DNA from: UBA721 sp002705165
Lineage (GTDB): Bacteria > Planctomycetota > Planctomycetia > Pirellulales > Pirellulaceae
Direction: 5' to 3'
DNA length: 64,000 nt
Assembly: GCA_045565995.1 (NCBI GenBank)
Contig: JBJLEF010000009.1
Coordinates: 186,001 to 250,000, forward strand
A program made the position numbers and the translations under genes. The notes below the pieces were generated by a model. The model saw nothing but the letters and a program-made list of their open reading frames with translations, made no database searches and was not told where the DNA came from. Positions 27,806 through 37,247 of the stretch are shown here, piece by piece; positions within the stretch are counted from its first letter, which is position 1; every line of letters begins with the position of its first letter.

Positions 27806-27814
27806 TGGTACAAT
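27806..27814 (+). promoter_or_regulatory. Possible extended -10 element upstream of DUF1501 gene
   Basis: TGG followed by TACAAT (27809-27814) matches an extended -10 (TGnTACAAT). It lies 66 bases before ATG 27881, in the 142-base gap after the DUF1549/DUF1553 gene, and could give the DUF1501 gene its own transcript. No -35 match is seen. Confidence 0.35.
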
Positions 27815-27880
27815 GAGAGTACCGCCTGATAAGTACCTTTGTGAATGTTTAACGCCGCATTTTCAACCGGAGTTCTCACG

Positions 27881-29230
27881 ATGCTTCATATCCCATTTGG
27901 TAAGCTAACTACCGATTGCAGTCAAGTTTCACGACGTGATGCCTTAACGTTAGGGGCAACAGGTTTGTTTGGTGGATTGTCACTTCCGAATCTACTTGCA
28001 ATGCAAGCTAATGCGGCTTCGAACAATAGTGCAAAGGCAAAGTCCTGTATCTTTATTATGCTCGAAGGCGGACCAAGCCACATTGACATGTGGGATCTTA
28101 AGCCTGACGCCCCCGATGAAATCCGTGGACCATTCCACCCTATCTCCACTAATGTACCCGGCACGCAGATCGGTAATATCATGCCCTACTGCAGTAAGAT
28201 CGCCGACAAATATACCATCATGCGAAGCCATAGCCATGGGGACAATGCCCACCAAACCGGACGTCATTGGGTCTTGACCGGCTACGCCCCGAATTTCCCT
28301 GATGGCCAGGCAAAAGGAATTCCTTTTAACGAAATCTATCCCTCGCTCGGCTCGATCGTCTCCAAGGAGTTGGGGCATCGAGGGGCGGTGCCTCCCTACA
28401 TCGAAGTGCCGGAACCACTAGGGGCCGGCGGACCGGGTTACTTCGGAGCACAGTACGCGCCGTTTACCATCGAAACCGACCCGGTGGAGCCCACATTTGA
28501 AGTCCGCGACCTTAATATTGCTAAAGGCGTCAATAACACTCGTTTTGAACGCCGCAAACGCCTATTGCAGGGCGCCGACAGTCTAGGCGCAGGCGGTAAA
28601 AGTGATGGGAAGGCCGCAACCATGCAGACCTACTACGCGAAGGCTCTCGAACTAGTCACCAGCCCAGAGGCGAAAAAGGCATTCAAGATCCAGGATGAAA
28701 GTGAAGCTGTCCGAGACCGGTATGGAATGAGTTCTATTGGTCAATGCAGTCTTCTTGCGAGACGGCTTGTAGAGGCCGGATCTCGATTCATCGGAATCTC
28801 GCATGGTAGTTGGGACACGCACGTTGATAACTTCACGGGGCATGAAAAAGCTCTCGTACCACCAACAGATCAGGCCTTTAGTGCCCTGATCGAAGATCTA
28901 GATCAACGTGGGATGCTGGAGGAAACGCTGGTAATCATGATGGGTGAAATGGGGCGCACGCCTCGAATCAACAAAGATGCCGGCCGCGACCACTGGTCAA
29001 TGTGCCAAACCGTCATCTTTGCCGGTGGTGGTACCCAACCGGGAACAGTTATCGGCGCCAGCGACAAAACAGCAAGCTACCCGACAACAACTCCATACAG
29101 CATTCAGGACCTACTCCATACAATTCTTAGCCTGATGGGTATTAACCCTGGGAAGATCTACGAGACTCCTCTTGGACGGCCGGTACCATTGGTGAATGGC
29201 GGGTCAATGATCTCAGAACTAATCGCGTAG
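27881..29230 (+). CDS. DUF1501 family protein
   Basis: A 449-residue exported protein. The frame extends to ATG 27845, but ATG 27881 has a GGAG ribosome-binding site 8 bases upstream and gives a compact N-terminus (MLHIPFGKLTTDCSQVSRRD) leading into the RR-type signal SRRDALTLGATGLFGG. Family blocks: SCIFIMLEGGPSHIDMWDLK, YTIMRSHSHGDNAHQTGRHW, ARRLVEAGSRFIGISHGSWD, MMGEMGRTPRIN and GRDHWSMCQ. It is paired with the upstream DUF1549/DUF1553 gene and the downstream PPC gene (26-base gap). The reaction is unknown. Confidence 0.92.
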   Translation: MLHIPFGKLTTDCSQVSRRDALTLGATGLFGGLSLPNLLAMQANAASNNSAKAKSCIFIMLEGGPSHIDMWDLKPDAPDEIRGPFHPISTNVPGTQIGNIMPYCSKIADKYTIMRSHSHGDNAHQTGRHWVLTGYAPNFPDGQAKGIPFNEIYPSLGSIVSKELGHRGAVPPYIEVPEPLGAGGPGYFGAQYAPFTIETDPVEPTFEVRDLNIAKGVNNTRFERRKRLLQGADSLGAGGKSDGKAATMQTYYAKALELVTSPEAKKAFKIQDESEAVRDRYGMSSIGQCSLLARRLVEAGSRFIGISHGSWDTHVDNFTGHEKALVPPTDQAFSALIEDLDQRGMLEETLVIMMGEMGRTPRINKDAGRDHWSMCQTVIFAGGGTQPGTVIGASDKTASYPTTTPYSIQDLLHTILSLMGINPGKIYETPLGRPVPLVNGGSMISELIA

Positions 29231-29256
29231 CGAACACGGCTTAAGGAGAAACTAGG

Positions 29257-31392
29257 ATGCGAGCAATTCGTTCATCTCTGTTAGGGTTACTTTGTACCGC
29301 TTTGGCGGGACCTGCCTTCGGCCAGGCCCCAAGCTTAGGCTACTTGTTTCCACCAGCTGTCGAGCGGGGCCAAGCTACCTCTGTTCAACTTGGTGGCTTT
29401 GATTTAACTCAAGACATGCAAGTATTTGTTCACGATTCTTCCGCCGAATTAAGCCTCAGCGGGCACCTAGGCCAACATCTCGTCCCACCCCGCCCATACT
29501 GGGAGGGTCCGCGTATCTTCGCCTCTGCGTTACCTTTGCCGCGAGAATTTCCCGCACGCATCACACTACCCAAAGATCACGCTACGGGACTTGTGTTTTG
29601 GCAGCTGGCGAATGCCAATGGAGCGACGTCGACGGCAACCTTTCTTGTAAGTGAACATCAGGAAATCACTGAAGAACGCTTCCGCGACAGCCCAATGAAG
29701 ATTACCACCCTGCCAATTGGTATTTCGGGCCGACTCTCCCGATTGACGGAAAGAGATATCTATCACCTACAATCGGATTCAGATCAGAAGATAGTTATCG
29801 ACTGCTGGGCTCGCCGCCTTGGAAGTGATATCAACCTTGCCATTCAGGTATATGACTCAGAACAAGAACTTCTAGTCGACGAAGTGGACACAGAAGGCCG
29901 CGACCTCCAAATCAGCTTCGCAGCTCAAGCCGCCTCAAACTATTCGATCGTTGTTCACGAAGCAGACTTTCGCGGGGCGGCGCACTTCGTTTATCGCCTC
30001 GGGCTGTCCAGCGATACTGCAATGGAGTCCCCGAAGGATTCCTTCACCTTGCCAAAGTCCGGAAAAGCTGAGCATTCCTACCAAGTCATGGCAAATGAAA
30101 CCTACCGCATTGACGCTCGCAGTCAGGCAATAGGTAGCGACTTGGACCTGCAACTTGAACTAGTAGACAGCGAAGGAAACTCTCTCGCTAAGAATGATGA
30201 TTCCACCGCATCTACTATCGACGCATCACTGACTTACACAGCCTCAGCCGACACAACCATCCGTGCGATTGTCACGGGCTATTCTATTGGCGGCGAAAAC
30301 CACCGCTACAAAATAACGATTCAGAAAGAGCCTCCCGGATTTTCACTGGCAACGGCCCAGACATATCAGGCTCACCTTGGAGGCAAGATTACTATCCCCG
30401 TCACGATCACCTCCACTGGCGACTTTAAAGAGGATGTGACTTTGGAAGTTGAGAAACTTCCGGCGGGGATCACCATGTCGGGAGATGCTCCTGTTATTAA
30501 AGGCGGTGCTGGTAAAGCCAATGTGATTTTGGAGGTAGCAGCTGACACCGCGACGGTGGCTCAGACTATTCGCATTATTGGACGATCTGCTGCCAATGCA
30601 GAGACCGGATTGGCAGCTCTAACGGTGGTCTCCAAAGCTCCTTTATCTGGCAACTTAGCTTCAACCGATTTGGCTACCGAACAAACCGAATCAATTTTAA
30701 TTGCGTTAACAATGCCTGCTCCGTTTGAGCTTAACCTAATCGACAAAAATCGCCAGCGAGTAGTCTCACGCGGTACGACTTATCCGGCTCCTTTCATTCT
30801 TAATCGTCATGAAGGATACTCTGGAATCGTCCGTTTGGTAATGGCCAGCAAACAATCACGACACCGGATGGGGATAACAGGTCCAATCCTTGAGGTCGCT
30901 AACGGCCAACGGGAGGTATTTTACCCGTGCTTTATGCCGGAGTGGTTAACCACAGATCGAACGACTCGCATGGTGGTATACGCATACGGAGAAGTCACCG
31001 ACCCTCAGGGTAATGTACGCCAAATCGGCAAGAATGCGGATGCCCGTATCACGATGATCATGGAAGGAGCTCTACTTAAACTAAGCCATAATGCCGAAGA
31101 AATCACCCTGCAGCCAGGCGACGGTGTTGAAATCCCTCTTAACATTCTCCGTAGTAGCAAGCTACAAACAACCGTCACCCTCGACCTAGAAATGCCCGAA
31201 TCTCTGCAGGACCTGATCTCTTGCGAGCCTGTATTATTAGCCGCTGACCAGCAACATCACTCCCTATTAGTCAACACTAAAGCGGACACTCGACTCTCCG
31301 GAACAATCCCCGTCACCCTCCGTGCCACGACACTTCAGGATGGAAAATGGCTTGTCAAGTCAATTGTAGATGTTGATCTTCACTTCGACTAA
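29257..31392 (+). CDS. Secreted PPC-domain (pre-peptidase C-terminal) protein
   Basis: A 711-residue exported all-beta protein with signal peptide MRAIRSSLLGLLCTALAGPA and a strong AAGGAG ribosome-binding site. The beginning APSLGYLFPPAVERGQATSV is typical of planctomycete proteins encoded beside DUF1501 genes. Two PPC-like modules follow (about 150-245, GRLSRLTERDIYHLQSDSDQ; about 260-350, SYQVMANETYRIDARS), then Ig-like NEW1/NPCBM-like beta domains without recognised catalytic residues. It is likely a surface or complex-forming component of the DUF1549/DUF1501/PPC operon. A bulged hairpin follows. Confidence 0.85.
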   Translation: MRAIRSSLLGLLCTALAGPAFGQAPSLGYLFPPAVERGQATSVQLGGFDLTQDMQVFVHDSSAELSLSGHLGQHLVPPRPYWEGPRIFASALPLPREFPARITLPKDHATGLVFWQLANANGATSTATFLVSEHQEITEERFRDSPMKITTLPIGISGRLSRLTERDIYHLQSDSDQKIVIDCWARRLGSDINLAIQVYDSEQELLVDEVDTEGRDLQISFAAQAASNYSIVVHEADFRGAAHFVYRLGLSSDTAMESPKDSFTLPKSGKAEHSYQVMANETYRIDARSQAIGSDLDLQLELVDSEGNSLAKNDDSTASTIDASLTYTASADTTIRAIVTGYSIGGENHRYKITIQKEPPGFSLATAQTYQAHLGGKITIPVTITSTGDFKEDVTLEVEKLPAGITMSGDAPVIKGGAGKANVILEVAADTATVAQTIRIIGRSAANAETGLAALTVVSKAPLSGNLASTDLATEQTESILIALTMPAPFELNLIDKNRQRVVSRGTTYPAPFILNRHEGYSGIVRLVMASKQSRHRMGITGPILEVANGQREVFYPCFMPEWLTTDRTTRMVVYAYGEVTDPQGNVRQIGKNADARITMIMEGALLKLSHNAEEITLQPGDGVEIPLNILRSSKLQTTVTLDLEMPESLQDLISCEPVLLAADQQHHSLLVNTKADTRLSGTIPVTLRATTLQDGKWLVKSIVDVDLHFD

Positions 31393-31407
31393 CGAAGGAA
31401 GCCAAGC

Positions 31408-31450
31408 TCTACCCATCCTTTCAAACGGTTTATTGAAATGGGTCGGGCTA
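31408..31450. terminator. Possible bidirectional terminator, bulged hairpin
   Basis: ACCCATCCTTTCAA (31411-31424) pairs with TTGAAATGGGT (31433-31443) with a 3-base bulge. It lies between the convergent PPC and SMP-30-like genes. The flanking T content is modest on both sides, so the call is weak. Confidence 0.35.
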
Positions 31451-31451
31451 G

Positions 31452-32354
31452 TTATTTGCTGTAATTCCTGACCCAAGTCGCTCCCGGATTCTCCACTCGA
31501 AAAGTGACCAGCCGGGTCTTTTCCGCTTCAGTAACAAAGACGGTCTTTCCATCTTCCCCGCCAAAAGCCAGATTAGTCGGATGCTTACCCAGCACATCAA
31601 TTTCCCGTAATATCTCTCCCTTGGGATTAAGGATGACTACGGTCCCTTTGCCATGACGAGTGATGTAAAGATTCCCTTTCACGTCACAACGCATGCCATC
31701 AAAACCAAAGTCGTCAAACTTCCTCAGAAGTTGCTTATTACTAATTTCACCATTTTTCGAAAGGTCGAATTGCCAGACATTGCGTTGTACCGATTCATTG
31801 ACATATAGCTTTTTACCGTCAGGGCTAACCTCGATTCCATTTGTGGTACCCATCTTACCGCCCAACTTCGTCACAACTCCCTTGTTAGAAATTCTCCAAA
31901 GCTGCCCCGTACTAGCCCCCCAATTGGGATCGCTGGCATAGAGATTTCCATCGGCATCGATCGTTAGATCATTAGGCTGATTCATCTCCGGTTCATGAGC
32001 AAATACCGACAGGGTACCACTCTTCGCATCCACGCGCAGCACGTTGTGCTTTGGATAGTCAGCAATATACATATTACCGCGTTTATCGAATCGAATTCCG
32101 TTACCAACAGACCCTTCGGGCAAGGTATGGACGGACTTGCCTTGTCCTTTACTATCCACCAAGCCAATCGTACCTTGTTTTCCGAAATTAACTGCGTAAA
32201 CATTGCCCTGGTTATCTGCTGCCGGGCCTTCGATGCCCGAGGTGAACTCTCCGGTTCTGGTCAACAGCCTAGCCTTATACAGTTCATCAGCGTCCAATTC
32301 TGAGAGGCAAACCAGTGCCAAACAAACAGCGGGGATTATTGCAATCCTCTTCAT
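31452..32354 (-). CDS. SMP-30/gluconolactonase-like secreted beta-propeller
   Basis: A 300-residue exported six-bladed propeller. Signal peptide MKRIAIIPAVCLALVCLSEL is followed by repeats such as GIEGPAADNQGNVYAVNFGK, IRFDKRGNMYIADYPKHNVL, LTIDADGNLYASDPNW, IEVSPDGKKLYVNESVQRNV and MRCDVKGNLYITRHGKGTVV. The placement of Glu, Asn and Asp residues in these repeats matches the metal site of SMP-30/lactonase proteins. It may hydrolyse sugar lactones, but NHL-type non-catalytic propellers look similar. A ribosome-binding site AAGAGA precedes the ATG. It is downstream of the DUF1501 gene on the same strand with a 35-base gap. Confidence 0.85.
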   Translation of the reverse strand: MKRIAIIPAVCLALVCLSELDADELYKARLLTRTGEFTSGIEGPAADNQGNVYAVNFGKQGTIGLVDSKGQGKSVHTLPEGSVGNGIRFDKRGNMYIADYPKHNVLRVDAKSGTLSVFAHEPEMNQPNDLTIDADGNLYASDPNWGASTGQLWRISNKGVVTKLGGKMGTTNGIEVSPDGKKLYVNESVQRNVWQFDLSKNGEISNKQLLRKFDDFGFDGMRCDVKGNLYITRHGKGTVVILNPKGEILREIDVLGKHPTNLAFGGEDGKTVFVTEAEKTRLVTFRVENPGATWVRNYSK

Positions 32355-32389
32355 GTGATCTCTTTTCGAATTCTAGTTATCGGTTTTTA

Positions 32390-33754
32390 TTAGGATAGTA
32401 TATCTGTTGCGACGTTTCCTCCGACGTCGGTCAGCCTAAAGTCACGGCCGGCATAACGATAGGTCAGGCGTTCGTGGTCCATCCCTAAAAGGTGTAGTAC
32501 TGTCGCGTGAACATCATTCACATGCATTCGGTTCTCCACCGCGCGGAACCCAAAATCATCCGTAGCTCCATAAGCCATACCGCCACGGACCCCACCGCCA
32601 GCTAACATCATGGTCAATCCATAATGATTATGATCTCTGCCATTACCATTTTCTGAGACGGGCGTTCGCCCAAACTCCCCTCCCCAAATAATCAGCGTGT
32701 CTTCAAACAAACCACGTTGCTTCAGATCCGCCAGCAGAGCAGCCATCGGTTGATCAATAGACTTCGCTAATGGCTTGACTGCTGTATTATGATTGGAATG
32801 AGTATCCCACGGCTGACCATTCCCGTAATACACCTGAACAAACCGCACTCCGCGCTCGACAAGTCGTCTGGCTAAAAGACAACCGTTAGCAAAATGGCCT
32901 TCGCCATAGGAAGTGCGAGTTAATTCACTTTCCTGAGAAAGATCAAAGGCTTTACTACCTTCAGTTTGCATTCGAAATGCAGTTTCAAGATTTTTAATCC
33001 GCCCTTCCAGTCCGGGGTCGCTAATTCGCAGTTTTAAATGTTCTTGATTTAAGGCTGCCAGCAAATCAAGATCTTCCCTTTGAGCCTCAAGCGTCTGCCT
33101 ATTCCCTCTCAAAAATGGAATCATCTTCTCGGGTTCGATTTTCGAATGATTGACATAACTACCCTGGAATTCAGAAGGGAGAAACGCACTACTCCACAAG
33201 ATTGAAAACCGAACCGGCCTACCGGGACAAAGTACCACATAACCTGGTAGATTTTCGTTTTCAGTCCCCAGACCATAGAGCATCCAGGACCCCATCGAAG
33301 GAACCGTGGGAGTAATCGAGCCATTATTCATCAACAACAACGCCGGACCATGGTTTGGGTTATCTGTATAGACACTTCTAAGTACGCACAAATCATCGGC
33401 ATGTCGAGCCAGATTCGGCAACAACTCGCTTACTTCAAGACCCGACTCTCCGTGCTTGCTGTACTTAAATGGACATTCCAGCAACCCACCTGTCTTCCGT
33501 TCCGTTCTTAAAACGACTTCATTCGGGCGTTGTCCGGCGAATTCATTGAGTTTTGGTTTAGGGTCAAAGAAATCGCCCTGGAAGGCCCCGCCGTTCATAA
33601 ACAGCTGAATCACACGTTTCACCTTCGGTGGATGGTGAACGACGACATCATCAGCACTGGTTGCCGATGCAAGCAGGCTACCTAAGGCAGTTGCCCCAAA
33701 ACCTCCACCCATCGACAAAATAGCGTCACGACGACTTAAGAACGAATTCATCAA
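32390..33754 (-). CDS. DUF1501 family protein
   Basis: A 454-residue protein with RR-type signal LSRRDAILSMGGGFGATALG. Family blocks: VKRVIQLFMNGGAFQGDFFD, LCVLRSVYTDNPNHGPALLL, ARRLVERGVRFVQVYYGNGQ, WDTHSNHNTAVK, IIWGGEFGRTPVSE and GRDHNHYGLTM. It follows a DUF1549/DUF1553 gene 13 bases upstream in transcription order, so the two are one operon. The reaction is unknown. It is more similar in its motif wording to the 48612 copy (GGEFGR, GRDH..G) than to the WPxxx type copies. Confidence 0.93.
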   Translation of the reverse strand: MMNSFLSRRDAILSMGGGFGATALGSLLASATSADDVVVHHPPKVKRVIQLFMNGGAFQGDFFDPKPKLNEFAGQRPNEVVLRTERKTGGLLECPFKYSKHGESGLEVSELLPNLARHADDLCVLRSVYTDNPNHGPALLLMNNGSITPTVPSMGSWMLYGLGTENENLPGYVVLCPGRPVRFSILWSSAFLPSEFQGSYVNHSKIEPEKMIPFLRGNRQTLEAQREDLDLLAALNQEHLKLRISDPGLEGRIKNLETAFRMQTEGSKAFDLSQESELTRTSYGEGHFANGCLLARRLVERGVRFVQVYYGNGQPWDTHSNHNTAVKPLAKSIDQPMAALLADLKQRGLFEDTLIIWGGEFGRTPVSENGNGRDHNHYGLTMMLAGGGVRGGMAYGATDDFGFRAVENRMHVNDVHATVLHLLGMDHERLTYRYAGRDFRLTDVGGNVATDILS

Positions 33755-33767
33755 CCATCACCTACTG

Positions 33768-36086
33768 TTACTCGAGAAATGCAAACTCATTCGAAATCAA
33801 TAACGCGTGAACGTAACGCTCTAAGCGTACGAGTCGTTCCCCTTTGCCAGAAAGGAACTTGACCCCCAAATTCCTTTCGTTATCTGAAGGGCGACGCTGG
33901 TAAATTTTTTCATACAATTTATCAACGATTTCACCCTGACCTGTCTCGGAAGGAAACTCATCCGCCAAGGCAGTCGCACATTCCCAAATAAAATCGCTGT
34001 TCAGTGCATACAACTGCTGTAGAGGAGTATCCACGGCCTCACGTTTAGGGCTATGTCCTGTGGGTTCAGGAAACCCGTGCATTTTCAGTACATCATCTAA
34101 TTCACGTCGTTTGATAAGAGAGTATATTGTCCGTCGATGATTTGTTCCGTCGGTAAGTGGAATCGGCGGGCCACCAACTTGCGGATCAAGACGGCCCGAG
34201 ACATCCAGCATAGAATCACGCCATGACTCAACATCAAGCCGACGTCGACGAACTGACCAGTACATTCGATTTTCGGGATCTACACGCGAAAATCGTTGGT
34301 TAAACTGGCTCGTCTGCTTAAAAGTATCGCTCTCCAAAATAGTGCGGTGCAACCACTTCAGCGACCAACGATTTTCAATAAACCTCGCTGCCAAAGCATC
34401 CAGCAATTCGGGGTGGGTGGGCTTAGCCCCCTGCAAACCAAAATTACTAGGGGTACTTACTAAATGCTGACCGAAGTGATGTCCCCAAACACGATTGACG
34501 ACAACCCGAGCCATGAGAAAGCTTGAATGCTGAAACATCGCATCCGCCAATTCGGACCTACCACTACCTTTAACAAACACTGTTGCTGACTCATCGAATA
34601 ATTCAAGGAATCGGCGCCCTAATACTTCACCTTTCGTTCCTGGGTTGCCTCGATGCTGCAAGGCAATGTCAACCATCATCCCCTCATCATAGACTACCTT
34701 CGACATAGAATCACTTTCCGCTATCACTGAAATGCTAGCGTCGACAACGCCAGGCACCTTCTCAACTTCTGCCTCTGTAATTTTTTTCAATTCATCGATT
34801 CTCTCTTCAGCTTGAGCGATACGCTTCTCATGAATCGACTTATCTTCCGCAGTCCCTTTGGCTAATTGCTCTCGGTGTATAAGCCGATTAAGATCTCCGA
34901 TTTCTGAATCCGCAGCTACGATATCCTCCCTTTCCGAGGCCGAAAGTATAGGGACGTCCAAAATTCGGGTATTCGCAAATACTCCCGCCAAAGCATAGTA
35001 ATCTCGTTGGCTTACGGGGTCGAATTTATGATCGTGACAACGGGCACAGGCCAACGACATCCCTAAAAATGTCCGCCCCACCATATCGATTCGCTCCTCC
35101 CATTCCTCCGCGATCACCGTTTCCAGGACGACAGGCGCCAGGCGGGGCTCTTTCCAATAGGTCGGACTCAAACCGAGCATGCCAAGCGCCCCAAGATCAT
35201 CCGCGTGAGCGTCTTCCATCTGGTCGGCAGCAAATTGCAGTCTGACAAATCGATCATAAGCTACGTCAGCATTCAAAGAACTAACAATCCAGTCCCGATA
35301 CCTCCATGCACCCGCGGTACTCTTGAGCCAACTGGCCGTGGTATCGGTATATCGGACTAAGTCCAGCCAGTGCCGGGCCCAACGCTCACCATACTGCGGA
35401 CGTTTCAAATATTCCGATAGCAATTCTGCATAAACTTCCCCGCTTGGGTCACTAGCATATCTCTGAACATCCCGGTAACTCGGCGGTAACCCGGTGAGGG
35501 TCAGTGACAGACGACGAATGAGTGCCGTCGCCTCTGCCTCTTCCTGCGTCCGAACTTTCCCCTGCCGTTGCGATCGCCTGACCCAATAGTCCACAACTTC
35601 ACCATCGGGTTTTGAGGGACGCTGATCAACGAGTTCCCTGAACGCCCAATGCTGGCGAGCTTGTTCAAAATCAATTTCTGTTGATGACGCAAGGACTACC
35701 TCCCCGGCCGGCATTTTCGCACCGCGGCTAATCCAGTCTATGACCGTTTGTATTTCATCATTCGCCAAACGACCGGAGGGAGGCATCTCTAATTCGTCAT
35801 GAGAATATTTAATCGCCTTCACCACCAGACTCACGTCTGGCTTCCCCGCAATAATGGCAACCCCGCGATCTCCACCTGCTAACATTCCAATACGGGTATC
35901 CATATTGAAATTGGCTTCCACCACACCGTGCTTGACGCTATGGCACTCGTAACAATGGTTAACAAGTAACGGCCGAATTTTTGCCTCAAAAAAAGGAAAC
36001 TCGTCTTCACCGCGCAACACAGCAGACATCCATGCCTGCACAGCAACGCAAAGCAAAGCCAGCCGAATTTGTTTAACTTTCATCAA
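33768..36086 (-). CDS. PSCyt1-DUF1549-DUF1553 cytochrome-like protein
   Basis: A 772-residue exported protein. After the N-terminal signal the cytochrome domain carries LLVNHCYECHSV (C45, C48, H49) and NMDTRIGMLAGGDRGVAI. DUF1549 includes LIRRLSLTLTGLPPSYRDV, YGERWARHWLDLVRY and CARCHDHKFDP; an alpha-helical linker of about 430-480 separates it from DUF1553 (ARVVVNRVWGHHFGQHLV, DTPLQQLYALNSDF). It is translated from a strong GGAGGTG site and followed by its DUF1501 partner after 13 bases. The SGNH hydrolase gene lies 26 bases upstream on the same strand, so a longer operon 39002-31452 is plausible. Confidence 0.93.
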   Translation of the reverse strand: MMKVKQIRLALLCVAVQAWMSAVLRGEDEFPFFEAKIRPLLVNHCYECHSVKHGVVEANFNMDTRIGMLAGGDRGVAIIAGKPDVSLVVKAIKYSHDELEMPPSGRLANDEIQTVIDWISRGAKMPAGEVVLASSTEIDFEQARQHWAFRELVDQRPSKPDGEVVDYWVRRSQRQGKVRTQEEAEATALIRRLSLTLTGLPPSYRDVQRYASDPSGEVYAELLSEYLKRPQYGERWARHWLDLVRYTDTTASWLKSTAGAWRYRDWIVSSLNADVAYDRFVRLQFAADQMEDAHADDLGALGMLGLSPTYWKEPRLAPVVLETVIAEEWEERIDMVGRTFLGMSLACARCHDHKFDPVSQRDYYALAGVFANTRILDVPILSASEREDIVAADSEIGDLNRLIHREQLAKGTAEDKSIHEKRIAQAEERIDELKKITEAEVEKVPGVVDASISVIAESDSMSKVVYDEGMMVDIALQHRGNPGTKGEVLGRRFLELFDESATVFVKGSGRSELADAMFQHSSFLMARVVVNRVWGHHFGQHLVSTPSNFGLQGAKPTHPELLDALAARFIENRWSLKWLHRTILESDTFKQTSQFNQRFSRVDPENRMYWSVRRRRLDVESWRDSMLDVSGRLDPQVGGPPIPLTDGTNHRRTIYSLIKRRELDDVLKMHGFPEPTGHSPKREAVDTPLQQLYALNSDFIWECATALADEFPSETGQGEIVDKLYEKIYQRRPSDNERNLGVKFLSGKGERLVRLERYVHALLISNEFAFLE

Positions 36087-36112
36087 CGACTACACCTCCA
36101 CGAGTAAGTCCA

Positions 36113-37240
36113 CTATTTACTTAACAGGGGGTCCAAAACCTTAGCATACGCCTCTGCGTACCGCACGAAGCCCAAGTCGTTTGGATGTGAACCATCCGTA
36201 GCAGCCTCACCATCCTTCCCCAGGAGCTCCTCTCCTTTTAGGTAATGCAAACCTTTAACACCCTCACGGACAAGTTGCTGATAACCTTCTCGAAAGGCTT
36301 TCTGATTTCCTTCGTGCCTTCCACGCGTTCCACCAAAAAATTCCGCATTGGTAAACCAACGGTCTTCGACCATCACGATAGGGGTATTGGGGCGATGCCT
36401 ACGTAACCGTTTAAAGAACGGTACGGTTCGTTCGGAAACTTGAGGCGGGTTTAGATTTGGCAGGCAATCAACACAATAAACGGCTGCATCGACTTCACCC
36501 ATCAAATCTGCCAGTTCCAACTCCAACCTTCCATTTCCAGAAAAGCCAAGATTAACCGTAGGTAGGTCATAACGCCTGCCAAGTAATGCCGAAATTGACA
36601 TACCGGGCCGTGACGCACAGGCGCCGTGCATAATCGAAGTGCCATAAAACAAAATTGGAAGTTCCGAGCGTGGTAACACTGGGGTAAACTGTGCCCCCGG
36701 AGTTACTCCAATCTCTAACCTCTGAACCCCGTTATAGAGGGGAAGATAAGCCGTGTATAACCGACCGGAATCGGGCCCCGTATCGATCCCACTGATCACC
36801 CGCGCTTTGACATTCTGACTTGTCGGTCTTGCAACTTGAACCCAACGATCCTCCCCCGACTCAGTTCTTCCATAGAAATCGATTCCGCTTACCCCGGTTG
36901 CTGGCATATGAACCATACTTAGATTTGCTGACCTCAAACGATAATCCACATGGACGTCTCGTGAATCCGTCTTAAATCTCACGGCCATACCTGCGCTATG
37001 AAGACTTAAACTCCAAACCGCATCACGAACCACACCCTTCGCGCGGCCGGGCAAGCGATCGAAATACGAATCCGTATCATCAAACGCTCGGCCTTCAATA
37101 CCCCAGTTTTCCACGTTATACCAATCCACGCCGTCTTCCGTCCGTGGGGTAATTACCGGAGTTTCACTTGCCTGCAACAGGCCGTTTGAAACAGATACGG
37201 CTGTGCTTAATCCCGCCTTAATAAACGTCCTACGTTTCAT
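36113..37240 (-). CDS. SGNH/GDSL-family hydrolase
   Basis: A 375-residue exported esterase-like protein. A twin-arginine-like start KRRTFIKAGLSTAVSVSNGL precedes a beta-rich N-terminal domain (about 30-180, KGVVRDAVWSLSLHSAGMAV) and an SGNH catalytic domain with nucleophile block LFYGTSIMHGACASRPGM, oxyanion elements NLGFSGNGR and CLPNLNP, and the catalytic Asp-His in DGSHPNDLGF. This two-domain form matches the planctomycete and Bacteroidetes GDSL proteins (PF14606/PF14607-like). It probably removes acyl groups from carbohydrate; the substrate is unknown. It is 7 bases downstream of the amidohydrolase gene in the same operon. Confidence 0.88.
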   Translation of the reverse strand: MKRRTFIKAGLSTAVSVSNGLLQASETPVITPRTEDGVDWYNVENWGIEGRAFDDTDSYFDRLPGRAKGVVRDAVWSLSLHSAGMAVRFKTDSRDVHVDYRLRSANLSMVHMPATGVSGIDFYGRTESGEDRWVQVARPTSQNVKARVISGIDTGPDSGRLYTAYLPLYNGVQRLEIGVTPGAQFTPVLPRSELPILFYGTSIMHGACASRPGMSISALLGRRYDLPTVNLGFSGNGRLELELADLMGEVDAAVYCVDCLPNLNPPQVSERTVPFFKRLRRHRPNTPIVMVEDRWFTNAEFFGGTRGRHEGNQKAFREGYQQLVREGVKGLHYLKGEELLGKDGEAATDGSHPNDLGFVRYAEAYAKVLDPLLSK

Positions 37241-37247
37241 AGCTTAA